From Eremothecium cymbalariae DBVPG#7215 (Eukaryota > Ascomycota > Saccharomycetes > Saccharomycetales > Saccharomycetaceae): DNA of 64,000 bases. Below are positions 1 to 9,146 of the stretch, piece after piece. Below the pieces are notes generated by a model. The model was not told where the DNA came from. It saw nothing but the letters and a program-made list of their open reading frames with translations, and made no database searches. Location: NCBI RefSeq assembly GCF_000235365.1, contig NC_016453.1:496001-560000 (forward strand), read 5' to 3'. The position numbers were made by a program, and so were the translations under genes. Numbering within the stretch: the first letter of the stretch is position 1; every line of letters starts with the position of its first letter.

Positions 1-1586
1 GGTCTGGACTGTTGGGGTAGCAATTTCAGAAGTCTATAAGGACCTCTACTGTAGTCTGCTTCGTCTTCGGGGTCTTGACAGAATAAGTTAAAGGACGGCA
101 CATCTCTACTTGGCTTTTTCCATGGGAATCTCCGAAGAATCATACAATAATACATAACAGCCACTGACCAAACATCAACCGGCCTTGGATCGTAGTAAAC
201 TTGGGTTAGCAGCTCCGGAGCCAAGTATGGATCACTGCCCACAATCCCCTTCGAAAGTTCAATCTTATCTCCATAGCTATATTGAAATATTACGGAACTA
301 CCAAAATCAATCAACTTCAATATACCTGTGGAAGTCACAACGCAATTATCCAGCTTTAAATCCCTATGTGCCAAACCTTGAGAATGCAAATAATGAACAC
401 CGCTACAGATTTGTTTGAAATAGCAAGAAACCTCATATTCATCCATGAGATCGCTCATAACCAATGTGAAAAAGTCATATGGACAATATTCCATTACTAC
501 CAGGAACAGCTCCCCCTCTTGAAACATATCCAACGTCTCTATTACATTTTGGTGACGTAATGTTGAGCCAATGCAAAACTCAGATGTAACTTTCCGTGAA
601 TAACTTTTCAGGGTTTCCCGAGAGTTACGAGCTCTGAAGCGCTTGACCGCAAACAGTTGGCCATCACTACCCTTTATTACAGATACAGAGCCAGATACCC
701 CTTCTCCGAGAACCTTGCCAGGAACCCCATATTTTCGGATTAACTGACGGGCATCCTCTGCACCATATAATGTCATCTGCACTGTATTGCGATCAGTTAT
801 TACAGCACTAGCAGGGACTCCAGTGATATCATCAACATTATGACCCGTTTGTGATACCTCATCAGGTGATACCGAAGATGTGTTTTTCTCAGGCGTGCCA
901 GAACTCTGATGTAGTTTAAAGAATCGCTTTAGCCTTAAGGATTTCTTAGAAAGCAGATTCTCCGAATTATTAGCTAACTTCGGAGGGATCTTCCGCTGCT
1001 GCTGCTGCAGTTTTTGCACCTCTTTATCTTGAATAGATTCAATTTGTTTGAGTAGATATTGAGCTGGGTGTTGTTTTGGATGCGGAGCAGTGTCAAGAGT
1101 CGTTACAGACCCTGATGAATTCGTAGCTCTACGTGGCAGATCATAACAGTTATATGGGTTTTGCTGCTGATGTACATGAGCTTGTTTAACATGCGGATTG
1201 TTAAGCAAAGGAGGTAACATTATTCGCGAAGACACGTCGTTTGGTGAATGCCTACCATTCCCACCACTACTACGACTTGCAGCATCATTATTGTACGAGG
1301 ATGCATGGCTTGATCCACTATGTTTAGGCGATAATAGCATTCCTAAAAATTCCTTCCCCTCATTGCCCACTAAATAACCACAATTATCACTGCCACTCAA
1401 ATTCACAATATTATTATTACTATTACTATAGCTACTACTACCACGAAAGAACCTCATCAAGTTCAATCTACTCCTGCTTTTTTGCCTCGCTGAGCTTAAA
1501 CAACTACAGTTAGAAGTTGTACACTTGAGTGACCCCGATTCAACCATACTATTTCGACTTGAATGAAACGATAGTGTATCTCCCAT
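1..1586 (-). CDS. NPR1/PRR2/HRK1-family serine/threonine protein kinase, 3' end cut off
   Basis: The 5' part of a fungal-specific Ser/Thr kinase gene; the reading frame stays open to base 1, so the C terminus is outside the window. About 528 residues are visible. The first ~290 are low-complexity (Ser/Asn-rich, a short Gln run), as in Npr1, Prr2 and Hrk1. The catalytic domain then starts with the glycine loop [11 protein letters not shown], followed by VAIK-type lysine in [14 protein letters not shown] at ~405, DFG at ~422, and [11 protein letters not shown] in the activation segment. Members of this family regulate plasma-membrane transporters and stress responses. The start is the first ATG of the frame, at 1586. 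Which family member this is (Prr2-like features in the glycine loop) cannot be settled by eye. Confidence 0.85.
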   Translation of the reverse strand, partial: MGDTLSFHSSRNSMVESGSLKCTTSNCSCLSSARQKSRSRLNLMRFFRGSSSYSNSNNNIVNLSGSDNCGYLVGNEGKEFLGMLLSPKHSGSSHASSYNNDAASRSSGGNGRHSPNDVSSRIMLPPLLNNPHVKQAHVHQQQNPYNCYDLPRRATNSSGSVTTLDTAPHPKQHPAQYLLKQIESIQDKEVQKLQQQQRKIPPKLANNSENLLSKKSLRLKRFFKLHQSSGTPEKNTSSVSPDEVSQTGHNVDDITGVPASAVITDRNTVQMTLYGAEDARQLIRKYGVPGKVLGEGVSGSVSVIKGSDGQLFAVKRFRARNSRETLKSYSRKVTSEFCIGSTLRHQNVIETLDMFQEGELFLVVMEYCPYDFFTLVMSDLMDEYEVSCYFKQICSGVHYLHSQGLAHRDLKLDNCVVTSTGILKLIDFGSSVIFQYSYGDKIELSKGIVGSDPYLAPELLTQVYYDPRPVDVWSVAVMYYCMILRRFPWKKPSRDVPSFNLFCQDPEDEADYSRGPYRLLKLLPQQSR

Positions 1587-2330
1587 AACGTATACAGCGG
1601 TATAACACTAAATCCCCCACAAATATTAAAAAATGAAGCAGATTTTTATTTCTGAATGAAGACACGTACCCAAAGAACACACGGCAATCCCACTTTCACA
1701 GATATACCTTACACCGGTCCTCCAGTCCTTGGTATCCCTCTCTAAATCCTACAACTTAGATATGGAATGAACGCCCGTTAGATTTTCCAAATTACAACCA
1801 ATAAGTCATAAACTCCAGGCTTATGCTCCCTCTAAAAACAATAAACACACTTTCTGAATACAAAAGAACAAATGTATCTATTTTGTTCATGGAAAGATAA
1901 TAAAATGAATAAATCAATCTAATATATGCTGTATATATGTATATATTAGATTATTAATACTTTTTAAGGAAAACAAGGTCAAATAAAATAGTATTTCCGT
2001 GAAAAAATGACAGCGAAAAAAAGGTTCATCTAGAAGCAGACAATCGCAGTTCACAGAAGGACGCAATCATAGCATGGCACTACTCCTGTAACGGCGGGTG
2101 TTATGCGCTAGGAGCATGAACCACCACGAGAGACAGTTGGTGACATGTATAAAGGTACTCAGATAACAATATAACGAAGTTATACGGAAGAAGTTATGTA
2201 TATGTATATATATGTTGGCTTGTAATTTTTGTATTGCGTATAATAGGATTTAAGGACAACGGGCCATGTTCAGCAAGAGGGGGGGGTTCGCTGCGGGGCA
2301 GGAACTCGGTGTCTTGGTAAGATCAGTTTG
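1587..2330. other. intergenic: 5' of kinase gene, 3' of MAM3
   Basis: AT-rich spacer upstream of the kinase gene and downstream of MAM3. It holds a TA-rich stretch around 1920-1950 and 2195-2215 and a run of eight G at 2279-2286. I see no gene, tRNA or convincing regulatory motif. Confidence 0.5.
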
Positions 2331-4598
2331 TCAGTTGCGTGCGGTGAGATTTGATACCGCGGGAAATTTAGGGCTACGAGTGACAGATTTGGTTCGATTG
2401 CGGTCTGGGGAGAAGGACGAGGAGGTGGATTCTGAGTGAGTACTGTTAGGTAGCTTTCTGGCAGCGTTAGAATCATCCCAATCTTGGGCGGGTTCGATGA
2501 TAGTTTTATGGACTCCTTGTACTGTGATGACTGATTCTACGATACCGTTCTTCGTTGACTTATAGCTGGAAGCTATGACGTTTCTGTAAAGGGGATCCTT
2601 TTCGCTATAGGGGGATACTGGAGACAGTTTTTCCAGTGGCAGCTGAGATGGCGAGGTAGCCATGTTGCTGTTGTTTTCCGGATCAGATAAAACGGTGGAC
2701 ACTACGTAGGAGGTTTCGCCTGTTTCTACGGTGTGTTTGAAGGCTTTATCCGATTGCATGGAATGCTCTTTTACCAGCTTGGTCGTCATCGAGGGCATGG
2801 TGAAGCCGTGGGAAGATTTATTATCGGTGGTGCCATAGTCCTGGTGGAGTGAGGAGGAACCATTCCGGAAAGGCATTGTCACAGACTGCTGTGCCTCCAG
2901 CGTTGCATCCTGCCGGCGTTCCTGCTCCTGCCGGCCCTGCTGCTTTGATACATCATTTGAAACAGAGGGCCTGGGTGAAGACATCGACTTCTGTAATTGC
3001 GAGCTTTGGCGTTTAATAGTCACATACGGGTTATTGATGTTAAGGGGATTAGCAGCCGGATTTAGTGGCTGAATGATATCAGTTACAGGAATGCGGATTT
3101 CATTGTTGACCATAGGAAGTGAGGATTGTTGTGGTTGTTGTTGCTGCTGTTGTTCTTTAGTGATGGAGGTAGTACTCTTAGCGGACACGGCACTATCACC
3201 CCCGCCAATCACTAGAGCCCCTCTTGCGGATTCCAAACCAGAACCAGGACCCGAGTCTGTAGCGGCAGCAGCAGCAGCAGCAGCAGCAGCAGACGCTCTA
3301 CTTGAACTGGTGTACAAAGAATGAAGATAAGAAGTAATATGGCGTTTTGACAATGGTCCTGGCTGCTTACGCATGATACGCTGGTGAATGTTGACAAAGA
3401 CATCAGACTCATCAACAATTTCTTCACCAATAAGCTCCTCAATTACATCTTCCAACGTCAAGACACCAAGAGCACCAGAAGAAGAACCAGGATCTTTAGA
3501 CACAACGCACATATGTGATTTACCCTCTTGAAAGTAATTGAGAATATTCAGACAAGATGTTTTTGGCGACGTTTCGGGCAGCGTGGCAAGAGGAAAGTGC
3601 GAAACTGGAAGGGCATCTGCAGGATCATATGAAATCAATACACGCACCAACAACATACCGATGAAGTTCGTAGGCTGTCCCGGTAAATATATTGGGACAC
3701 GGGAAAATCCAGAATTAAACAACTCCTCTACAGCCTTCTCATCAAGTATCTTATCCGCACTGATCGTAAACACATTTTCAATAGGCGTCATGATCTCTTG
3801 TACCTGCTTATCCTTTAAATCCAAAACCGCAGAGATAATAGTCACCTCGTCCTGTGTCAGCCTCTCCACTCCCATAGTCTTATGCAACGTAACCAGCGTT
3901 TTCAAACCTGACTTCTTGTAAACGGTACCGTGGTCCTCCCCAAGAAGATAATCCAACAAAAGCGCAATAGGGTATGCCATCGGATACATCAGATACATCA
4001 GTGACAACACAAAGGGACTGAACCATGCGCCAACTTCCAACCCATAACGAACACACAGCGACTGCGGTATGATCTCCCCGAAAACAACTATCAACGCAGT
4101 GCTCATGACAACCGCCTGCCACCCGCCTCCGATACATCTATCGAGCACAATCGGCAGCGTCTCATTCGTTATCACATTACTCAACAAAAGCGTCACCAAA
4201 ACCCAATGTTTACCGCGTCCTAACAACCTCAGCACCCGCTGCGCATGTTTCTGCTCCGCTTTACTACCTGAAGTGCTGATCACCTTCAAATATATCTCAT
4301 CCTGACCCATCAAACCCAACGTCAACCCCGCAAACACACCTCCGAGCAAAACCAAAAGAACCGAAACAGCCATAAATGTATAAAACGACTCACCCTCTGC
4401 CCCCGCCGATCCCAACCCTGACCGGCCACCCAGAGCACCACTCACAACCATGTCCGTCATCCTGCTACCGCCGCCGCTATTCCCACCGTTCCTGAATACC
4501 AATCTGGAAACGGGCAGCGCCGCTAGACTAGGAATCCTACCTAACACCGCTAAACTAGCGTACGCCCTACCTCTTACACCATATTGCGTTCGTCGCAT
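2331..4598 (-). CDS. MAM3: Mam3-like CNNM/DUF21 transmembrane protein with CBS domains
   Basis: 755-residue protein matching yeast Mam3 (YOL060C; vacuolar membrane protein that affects manganese and magnesium handling), a member of the CNNM/HlyC-CorC family. An N-terminal membrane region of four hydrophobic segments (about residues 65-260, including [20 protein letters not shown] and the conserved [10 protein letters not shown]) is followed by a CBS pair (about 280-405, ending [20 protein letters not shown]). The C-terminal ~350 residues are low-complexity with an alanine run and a glutamine run encoded by CAG/GCA repeats near 3130-3290. The frame extends three codons further upstream without an ATG, so the start is taken as the ATG at 4598. 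Neighbour GPD2 lies next to MAM3 in S. cerevisiae as well (YOL060C-YOL059W). Confidence 0.93.
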   Translation of the reverse strand: MRRTQYGVRGRAYASLAVLGRIPSLAALPVSRLVFRNGGNSGGGSRMTDMVVSGALGGRSGLGSAGAEGESFYTFMAVSVLLVLLGGVFAGLTLGLMGQDEIYLKVISTSGSKAEQKHAQRVLRLLGRGKHWVLVTLLLSNVITNETLPIVLDRCIGGGWQAVVMSTALIVVFGEIIPQSLCVRYGLEVGAWFSPFVLSLMYLMYPMAYPIALLLDYLLGEDHGTVYKKSGLKTLVTLHKTMGVERLTQDEVTIISAVLDLKDKQVQEIMTPIENVFTISADKILDEKAVEELFNSGFSRVPIYLPGQPTNFIGMLLVRVLISYDPADALPVSHFPLATLPETSPKTSCLNILNYFQEGKSHMCVVSKDPGSSSGALGVLTLEDVIEELIGEEIVDESDVFVNIHQRIMRKQPGPLSKRHITSYLHSLYTSSSRASAAAAAAAAAATDSGPGSGLESARGALVIGGGDSAVSAKSTTSITKEQQQQQQPQQSSLPMVNNEIRIPVTDIIQPLNPAANPLNINNPYVTIKRQSSQLQKSMSSPRPSVSNDVSKQQGRQEQERRQDATLEAQQSVTMPFRNGSSSLHQDYGTTDNKSSHGFTMPSMTTKLVKEHSMQSDKAFKHTVETGETSYVVSTVLSDPENNSNMATSPSQLPLEKLSPVSPYSEKDPLYRNVIASSYKSTKNGIVESVITVQGVHKTIIEPAQDWDDSNAARKLPNSTHSESTSSSFSPDRNRTKSVTRSPKFPAVSNLTARN

Positions 4599-4885
4599 GT
4601 ATGTCAATCACTATCAATCAGAAAAAAATCCCTTGACCTCCACAAATAACAACCGGGCACAAGAAACCACACAAACCTAAAAACAGAGACTTATTTACTT
4701 ATCCTTCTAACACTAAGCCTTTTCTCTCCCTCTCTGCTCTCCTTTCTTGTTCTTTTTTTAAAAAAAAGACCATCCTTTTCTGTAAAAGTAATACGCATTT
4801 CTAGAAGACGAACCATAAGACCAACTACGTCCCACACCCCTGCAGGCCGGCCGTGGTGCTCACCACCTCCCTGCTGGTTCAGCCT

Positions 4886-4922
4886 GCCAAGCGGATGCAT
4901 CCAGAGCATGCATCCGCTTGGC
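4886..4922. repeat. inverted repeat, 15-bp arms, 7-nt loop
   Basis: Perfect arms 4886-4900 (begins GCCAAGCGG) and 4908-4922 (ends CCGCTTGGC) flank the loop CCAGAGC. It lies in the MAM3/GPD promoter region. Confidence 0.9.
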
Positions 4923-4931
4923 CCTTCCCGC

Positions 4932-5008
4932 GGGGTTACCCTGCCCGGGCTGTAGTGCAACCAGACACCCGAAGCATCACGGCACCATATCTAAAGCAGG
5001 GTAACCCC
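4932..5008. repeat. inverted repeat, 13-bp arms, 51-nt spacer
   Basis: GGGGTTACCCTGC at 4932-4944 is exactly complementary to GCAGGGTAACCCC at 4996-5008. Confidence 0.85.
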
Positions 5009-5233
5009 ACCCAGCTGGTTGTGCCGTTCGCCGCCAAAAAGAAACGCCGCGCCGTCCTGGCGGCCCTGGTCTTCTCGGCCCGGGTCGGCCCCAACGCTAG
5101 ACCCTGTTCCGTGACCTCCACGCGAGGACAGATCACGACTCACGATACGTCATTTGGTCCCACACAGACGTTTTTTGGCCCCCCGAAAACCCAGCGCCTA
5201 CCAGCTGCGCTAGCAGCTGCGCGTGCGGAGCCA

Positions 5234-5266
5234 CCAGTGGCGGCCGGCCACGCCGGCCGCCACTGG
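5234..5266. repeat. near-perfect hairpin, 15-bp arms, 3-nt loop
   Basis: Arms 5234-5248 (CCAGTGGCGGCCGGC) and 5252-5266 are exactly complementary with the loop CAC. A smaller repeat, CAGCTGC/GCAGCTG with a 4-nt spacer, sits just upstream at 5202-5219. Confidence 0.9.
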
Positions 5267-5396
5267 GTCCGGGCGGGGCAAGAAAAAAAGCCAACCAACC
5301 ATTTCTTCCCATTCTTCGCTGACGGAGACCCCCCAGACGAAACCCATTTTTTATTTCTTATTATTCATTCCACGAAAGTGGAGAACGGCTAAAGAG

Positions 5397-5404
5397 TATA
5401 AATA
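5397..5404 (+). promoter_or_regulatory. TATA box of the GPD gene
   Basis: TATAAATA lies 56 bp before the first usable ATG of the GPD gene and sits in a small inverted repeat (AGAGTAT, AA, ATACTCT; 5393-5408). GPD genes are highly expressed and stress-induced, which fits a TATA-containing promoter. Assignment is by sequence and position only. Confidence 0.65.
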
Positions 5405-5436
5405 CTCTAAGCCAGAAGCACCAGGCAGCTCGAGCC

Positions 5437-5499
5437 ATGATGGGCGGCCTGTTTATTGTATGTTCTGTGGCACGGCTGCTATCAGTATACATCGGCTAG
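5437..5499 (+). promoter_or_regulatory. possible upstream ORF overlapping the first GPD start
   Basis: ATG at 5437 opens a 20-codon frame (MMGGLFIVC...) ending at TAG 5497-5499. It is out of frame with GPD and overlaps the long-form start at 5460. If it is on the mRNA, ribosomes that translate it would bypass 5460 and could restart at 5709. The transcription start is unknown, so its presence on the mRNA is inferred. Confidence 0.35.
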
Positions 5500-6857
5500 T
5501 AACATCGCTCAGAGTTAACAGAAGTCATAGCACCAGGTGCGGATCACGAGCTCTTAATACCGGGACAGCAGGATTATTAGCGGCACAGAGAATTCAGCAC
5601 AGCGCTAATTTGCAATACAAAAGAACTCATAGTAATAGGCCGGCAATCTACTCAGGGCCTCCAGTGTCAGACAACAAAACAGCAGCAAGCAGAGTATCAT
5701 CAGTGAGAATGGCAGGTACAGATAGACTACAACAGACGTCTCAGATTCTTTCACGGTCGACGTCGCAGCAGCTGGTGATGGAACGCCCGTTCAAGGTCAC
5801 GGTGATTGGATCGGGCAACTGGGGTACCACGATTGGGAAGGTTATAGCGGAGAACACGCAGTTGCGTCCGCGGATGTTTGTGTCACGTGTTGACATGTGG
5901 GTTTTCGAGGAGGTCATCGACGGCAAGAAGTTGACGGAGATCATCAACACGGAGCACGAGAACGTCAAGTATCTACCGGGGATCAAGCTCCCTGAGAATT
6001 TGGTGGCGAACCCCTCGTTGGCGGAGTCGGCCAGGGACGCGGACATTTTGGTGTTCAACATCCCGCACCAGTTTCTCCCCCGGGTGGTGGACCAGTTGAA
6101 GGGTCACGTGAAGCCGGGCGCGCGCGCGATTTCGTGTCTCAAGGGCTTTGAGGTGGACCAGGAGGGGGTCAAGTTGTTGTCGTCGTATATCGAGAAGCAC
6201 TTGGACATAGCCTGCGGCGCGTTGTCGGGCGCCAACTTGGCGCCCGAGGTTGCCAAGGGCAACTGGTCGGAAACCACTGTCGCGTACACAATCCCCAGAA
6301 ACTTCCGCGGGACCTGCAGGGACGTGGATCACGTTGTTCTTAAGAGCCTCTTCCACAGACCCTATTTCCACGTGTCTGTCATAGAGGATGTGGCAGGGAT
6401 TTCGGTGGCCGGTGCCTTGAAGAACATTGTTGCCTTGGCCTGTGGCTTTGTGTTGGGCTTGGGTTGGGGTAACAACGCTGCCGCTGCGGTCCAGCGCATT
6501 GGTCTAGGCGAGATGATCAAGTTCGGCAAGATGTTCTTCCCAGAATGCAAGGTGGAGACGTTTTACCAGGAGTCTGCCGGAGTCGCGGACTTGATCACCA
6601 CCTGTTTCGGCGGCAGAAACGTGCGGATCGGCAAGGCCATGGCCACCACGGGCAAGACCGCAAAGGAGTTGGAGCAGGAGCTTTTGAACGGCCAGTCGTC
6701 GCAGGGCATCTACACCACATCCGAGGTGCATGAGTGGCTAGAACGTTGCGGGAAGTTGGAGGACTTTCCTTTGTTTGAGAGTGTGTATCAGATCGTCTAC
6801 TGCGGTGCGTCTATGGAGCGCTTGCCGGAGATGCTTGAGAAAGTTGAGCAAGCGTAG
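5460..6857 (+). CDS. GPD1: NAD-dependent glycerol-3-phosphate dehydrogenase
   Basis: Reduces dihydroxyacetone phosphate to glycerol 3-phosphate with NADH, for osmolyte glycerol and redox balance. The long form is 465 residues. The Rossmann motif GSGNWGTT lies at ~117-124, KGFE and LSGANLAPEVAKGNW carry conserved active-site residues, and GGRNVRIGKAM and LLNGQSSQGI lie near the C terminus. Two in-frame ATGs are plausible. The one at 5460 has a T at -3 and adds ~83 residues that are Arg/Ser-rich with no acidic residue in the first 70, like a mitochondrial presequence. The one at 5709 has A at -3 and gives 382 residues with MAGTDRLQQTSQ, resembling the PTS2-bearing start of S. cerevisiae Gpd1. 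This single locus corresponds to both GPD1 and GPD2 of duplicated yeasts. Codons are much more GC-rich than in neighbouring ARG1. Confidence 0.95.
   Translation: MFCGTAAISIHRLVTSLRVNRSHSTRCGSRALNTGTAGLLAAQRIQHSANLQYKRTHSNRPAIYSGPPVSDNKTAASRVSSVRMAGTDRLQQTSQILSRSTSQQLVMERPFKVTVIGSGNWGTTIGKVIAENTQLRPRMFVSRVDMWVFEEVIDGKKLTEIINTEHENVKYLPGIKLPENLVANPSLAESARDADILVFNIPHQFLPRVVDQLKGHVKPGARAISCLKGFEVDQEGVKLLSSYIEKHLDIACGALSGANLAPEVAKGNWSETTVAYTIPRNFRGTCRDVDHVVLKSLFHRPYFHVSVIEDVAGISVAGALKNIVALACGFVLGLGWGNNAAAAVQRIGLGEMIKFGKMFFPECKVETFYQESAGVADLITTCFGGRNVRIGKAMATTGKTAKELEQELLNGQSSQGIYTTSEVHEWLERCGKLEDFPLFESVYQIVYCGASMERLPEMLEKVEQA
6225..6247. repeat. inverted repeat inside GPD coding sequence, 11-bp arms, 1-nt loop
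   Basis: Arms TCGGGCGCCAA (6225-6235) and TTGGCGCCCGA (6237-6247) are exactly complementary. They encode the conserved peptide SGANLAPE. Confidence 0.85.
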
Positions 6858-7243
6858 TCGGGCGCGGAGAGCCATCCATGTCTTGAGAACAGAAACGGCA
6901 GGGCCTTCTTCCCGATCGAGAACAAGAAGAACTACTGCTGCTGGGAACAGTGAGCAAGGAACAATACGAGTTGGGAAAACATTGATCCGTCATTATTATG
7001 TAATACGTCGTTGGGTAGCACCAAGGAACATCTGTACATTACACTGTGTTGTCGTGTTTGGGGAGGCGGGATCACGGTTTCGGGGTTGGTGTCAAGTTTG
7101 GCGAACTCGCGGGATATATATATATATATAGAATGTGTAGCGGGCGGGCGGGGGTTGTTGATTTTCGTCTGTTTTGTTAATGGTTTTCCCATTGGAATTT
7201 GTTGAGGTGTGGTTCTTTTGAATGGCGGGTGTGTGTCTGTCAG

Positions 7244-7275
7244 TCCAAGCACCACACGTACGTGTGGTGCTTGGA
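7244..7275. repeat. perfect 32-bp palindrome without a loop
   Basis: The half-site TCCAAGCACCACACGT (7244-7259) is followed directly by its exact complement to 7275. It lies between GPD and ARG1. Confidence 0.95.
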
Positions 7276-7309
7276 TCATGGACAGCGACTGTGACAACGA
7301 GTAGATGGA

Positions 7310-7318
7310 ATGAGTCAT
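7310..7318 (+). promoter_or_regulatory. Gcn4 binding site (ATGAGTCAT) upstream of ARG1
   Basis: ATGAGTCAT is the optimal palindromic Gcn4 site, 131 bp before the ARG1 ATG. In yeast ARG1 is a classic target of general amino-acid control, so the site is expected here. Confidence 0.75.
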
Positions 7319-7449
7319 GTTTTTTTCATAAAACGGGTTTGTTGGGTGAAGTATATATATATTTATGTATGTGAGTGAGAGTGTGTAGACGTGGGTAGTC
7401 AGTTTTTATGTTGTATGCAAGGTAGCAGTAGTTTTATCGATAACACAGG

Positions 7450-8706
7450 ATGGTGAACGGTAAAGTTTGTTTAGCGTACTCGGGGGGGTTGGATACGTCG
7501 GTTATTTTGGCTTGGTTGTTGGAGCAGGGTTACGAGGTTGTTGCTTTCATGGCTAATGTTGGGCAGGAGGAGGATTTTGCAGCGGCAGAGGAGAAGGCGT
7601 TGAAGATCGGAGCCAGTAAATTTGTGTGTGTTGATTGCAGAGAGGAGTTTGTTAAGGATGTTCTGTTCCCTGCTGTGCAGGTGAATGCGGTGTATGAAGA
7701 TGTGTATTTGTTGGGGACGTCGCTAGCTAGGCCTGTAATTGCGAAGGCTCAGATTGATGTTGCAGAACGGGAGGGATGCTTTGCTGTGTCGCATGGATGC
7801 ACGGGCAAGGGCAATGATCAGATTCGGTTTGAGTTGGGCTTTTATGCTTTGAAGCCGGATGTGAAGGTTATTGCACCTTGGAGAGAGCCTGAGTTTTTCA
7901 ATAGATTTGCTGGGAGGAACGATCTGCTCGAATATGCTAGTGTGAAAGGTATCCCTGTGGCGCAGACTAAGGCTAAACCGTGGTCCACGGATGAGAATCA
8001 GGCGCATATTTCGTACGAGGCTGGTATTCTGGAGGATCCAGATGTGACGCCTCCCAAGGATATGTGGAAGTTGATCACTGACCCGGAGGATGCTCCAGAT
8101 GTGCCAGAAGATGTGACGGTTGTGTTTGAACGTGGGATACCGGTTAAAATTGTGTACAAGGAGGGCCAGGTTGTGAAGGAAGCTGTTGAACCGCTTGATA
8201 TTTTTTTGACTGCTTCTAAGGTGGCTAGACGTAATGGTGTTGGGAGGATTGATATTGTTGAGAATCGGTACATTAACCTCAAGTCTAGAGGCTGTTACGA
8301 GCAGGCTCCCTTGACTTTGTTGAGAAGAGCCCATGTGGACCTGGAAGGATTAACGTTGGATAAAGAGGTCCGCCATTTGAGAGATCAGTTCGTTACTCCA
8401 ACCTATTCCCGGTTACTTTACAATGGTTCGTATTTCACGCCAGAATGCGAATACGTTAGAGCTATGATTCCTCCTTCTCAGAATACTGTTAACGGACAAG
8501 TCAGGTTACGTCTGTACAAGGGTAATCTGGTTGTGCTGGGCAGATCATCTAGCACCGAGAACTTATACGATGCTAGCGAATCATCCATGGATGAACTAAC
8601 TGGGTTTGAGCCCACTGATACTTCTGGTTTCATTGCTATCCAAGCCATCAGAGTTAAGAAGTATGGCCAATCTAAGATTGACAGAAATGAACCATTAACT
8701 TTGTAG
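7450..8706 (+). CDS. ARG1: argininosuccinate synthase
   Basis: Joins citrulline and aspartate with ATP to give argininosuccinate, the penultimate step of arginine synthesis in the cytosol. The protein is 418 residues (420 in S. cerevisiae). The ATP-binding loop AYSGGLDTS is at residues 9-17. SHGCTGKGNDQIRFE (about 115-129), PWREPEFFNRFAGR and DENQAHISYEAGILEDP are hallmarks of the family. The start ATG is the first of the frame and the alignment with the yeast enzyme begins there. A Gcn4 site lies upstream. ARG1 follows GPD2 in S. cerevisiae too (YOL059W-YOL058W). Confidence 0.98.
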   Translation: MVNGKVCLAYSGGLDTSVILAWLLEQGYEVVAFMANVGQEEDFAAAEEKALKIGASKFVCVDCREEFVKDVLFPAVQVNAVYEDVYLLGTSLARPVIAKAQIDVAEREGCFAVSHGCTGKGNDQIRFELGFYALKPDVKVIAPWREPEFFNRFAGRNDLLEYASVKGIPVAQTKAKPWSTDENQAHISYEAGILEDPDVTPPKDMWKLITDPEDAPDVPEDVTVVFERGIPVKIVYKEGQVVKEAVEPLDIFLTASKVARRNGVGRIDIVENRYINLKSRGCYEQAPLTLLRRAHVDLEGLTLDKEVRHLRDQFVTPTYSRLLYNGSYFTPECEYVRAMIPPSQNTVNGQVRLRLYKGNLVVLGRSSSTENLYDASESSMDELTGFEPTDTSGFIAIQAIRVKKYGQSKIDRNEPLTL

Positions 8707-9146
8707 AGAAACTACTGTACCGATTATAATCCAATGTATATAACATATATTCATATACATATAGAAAATTGTTCAAAGATGCCTTATACTTTTTTGCTTT
8801 TCTCTGACATGATTCGCATCACTTCTGGTCAAAAGTGGTGATATGGATGATCATGGCTATCCTTTCCGCATATGGAACAGCTCGAACAGTCAGAGCCGCG
8901 TTCTTGAACGGATGGATGTCCTTTTAACAAGAACCAAGATACAGGCTATTTTTGAAAACAAGCGCTCTTTCCAAATTGCAAATTTGTTGGAGCAGTCTAG
9001 CAACTCCCTTTTACAAGGGATATTTTTATAAAATATATATATATATATCAAAAAACACACTCCTTCATTCTTATGCTGAAAAGTTTTCATTCGAGTATAC
9101 AAATCAGCTTCTAAGGTTTATTATCATAGTAACATATAGGAAGACC
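8707..9146. other. ARG1-YOL057W intergenic region
   Basis: Contains TA-rich stretches (8731-8764, 9032-9049). The YOL057W frame is open upstream from 8952, but that part is AT-rich, encodes a lysine/isoleucine/tyrosine-rich peptide unlike the family, and is taken as leader. Confidence 0.5.

Larger units (their letters stand above)
4599..5459. other. divergent MAM3/GPD promoter region, GC-rich and full of inverted repeats
   Basis: This divergent promoter changes abruptly from AT-rich (to about 4840) to very GC-rich (4840-5290). The GC-rich part carries several inverted repeats annotated separately. Long open frames on both strands here are by-products of the base composition. A TATA element lies at 5397-5404. 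Confidence 0.7.
6858..7449. other. GPD-ARG1 intergenic region
   Basis: It contains a TA repeat at about 7113-7129, the 32-bp palindrome at 7244-7275, a Gcn4-type site at 7310-7318, and an AT-rich stretch at 7351-7364 that could be the ARG1 TATA region. No gene is seen. Confidence 0.6.

Noticed and set aside
4853..5392. 179-codon open frame upstream of GPD
   Set aside because: It lies in the GC-rich inverted-repeat region where stops are rare on all strands; no family similarity, and the GPD promoter must be here.
8952..9146. N-terminal extension of the dipeptidyl peptidase III frame
   Set aside because: AT-rich, encodes a Lys/Ile/Tyr-rich stretch without family similarity; ATG 9147 matches the ortholog's start.
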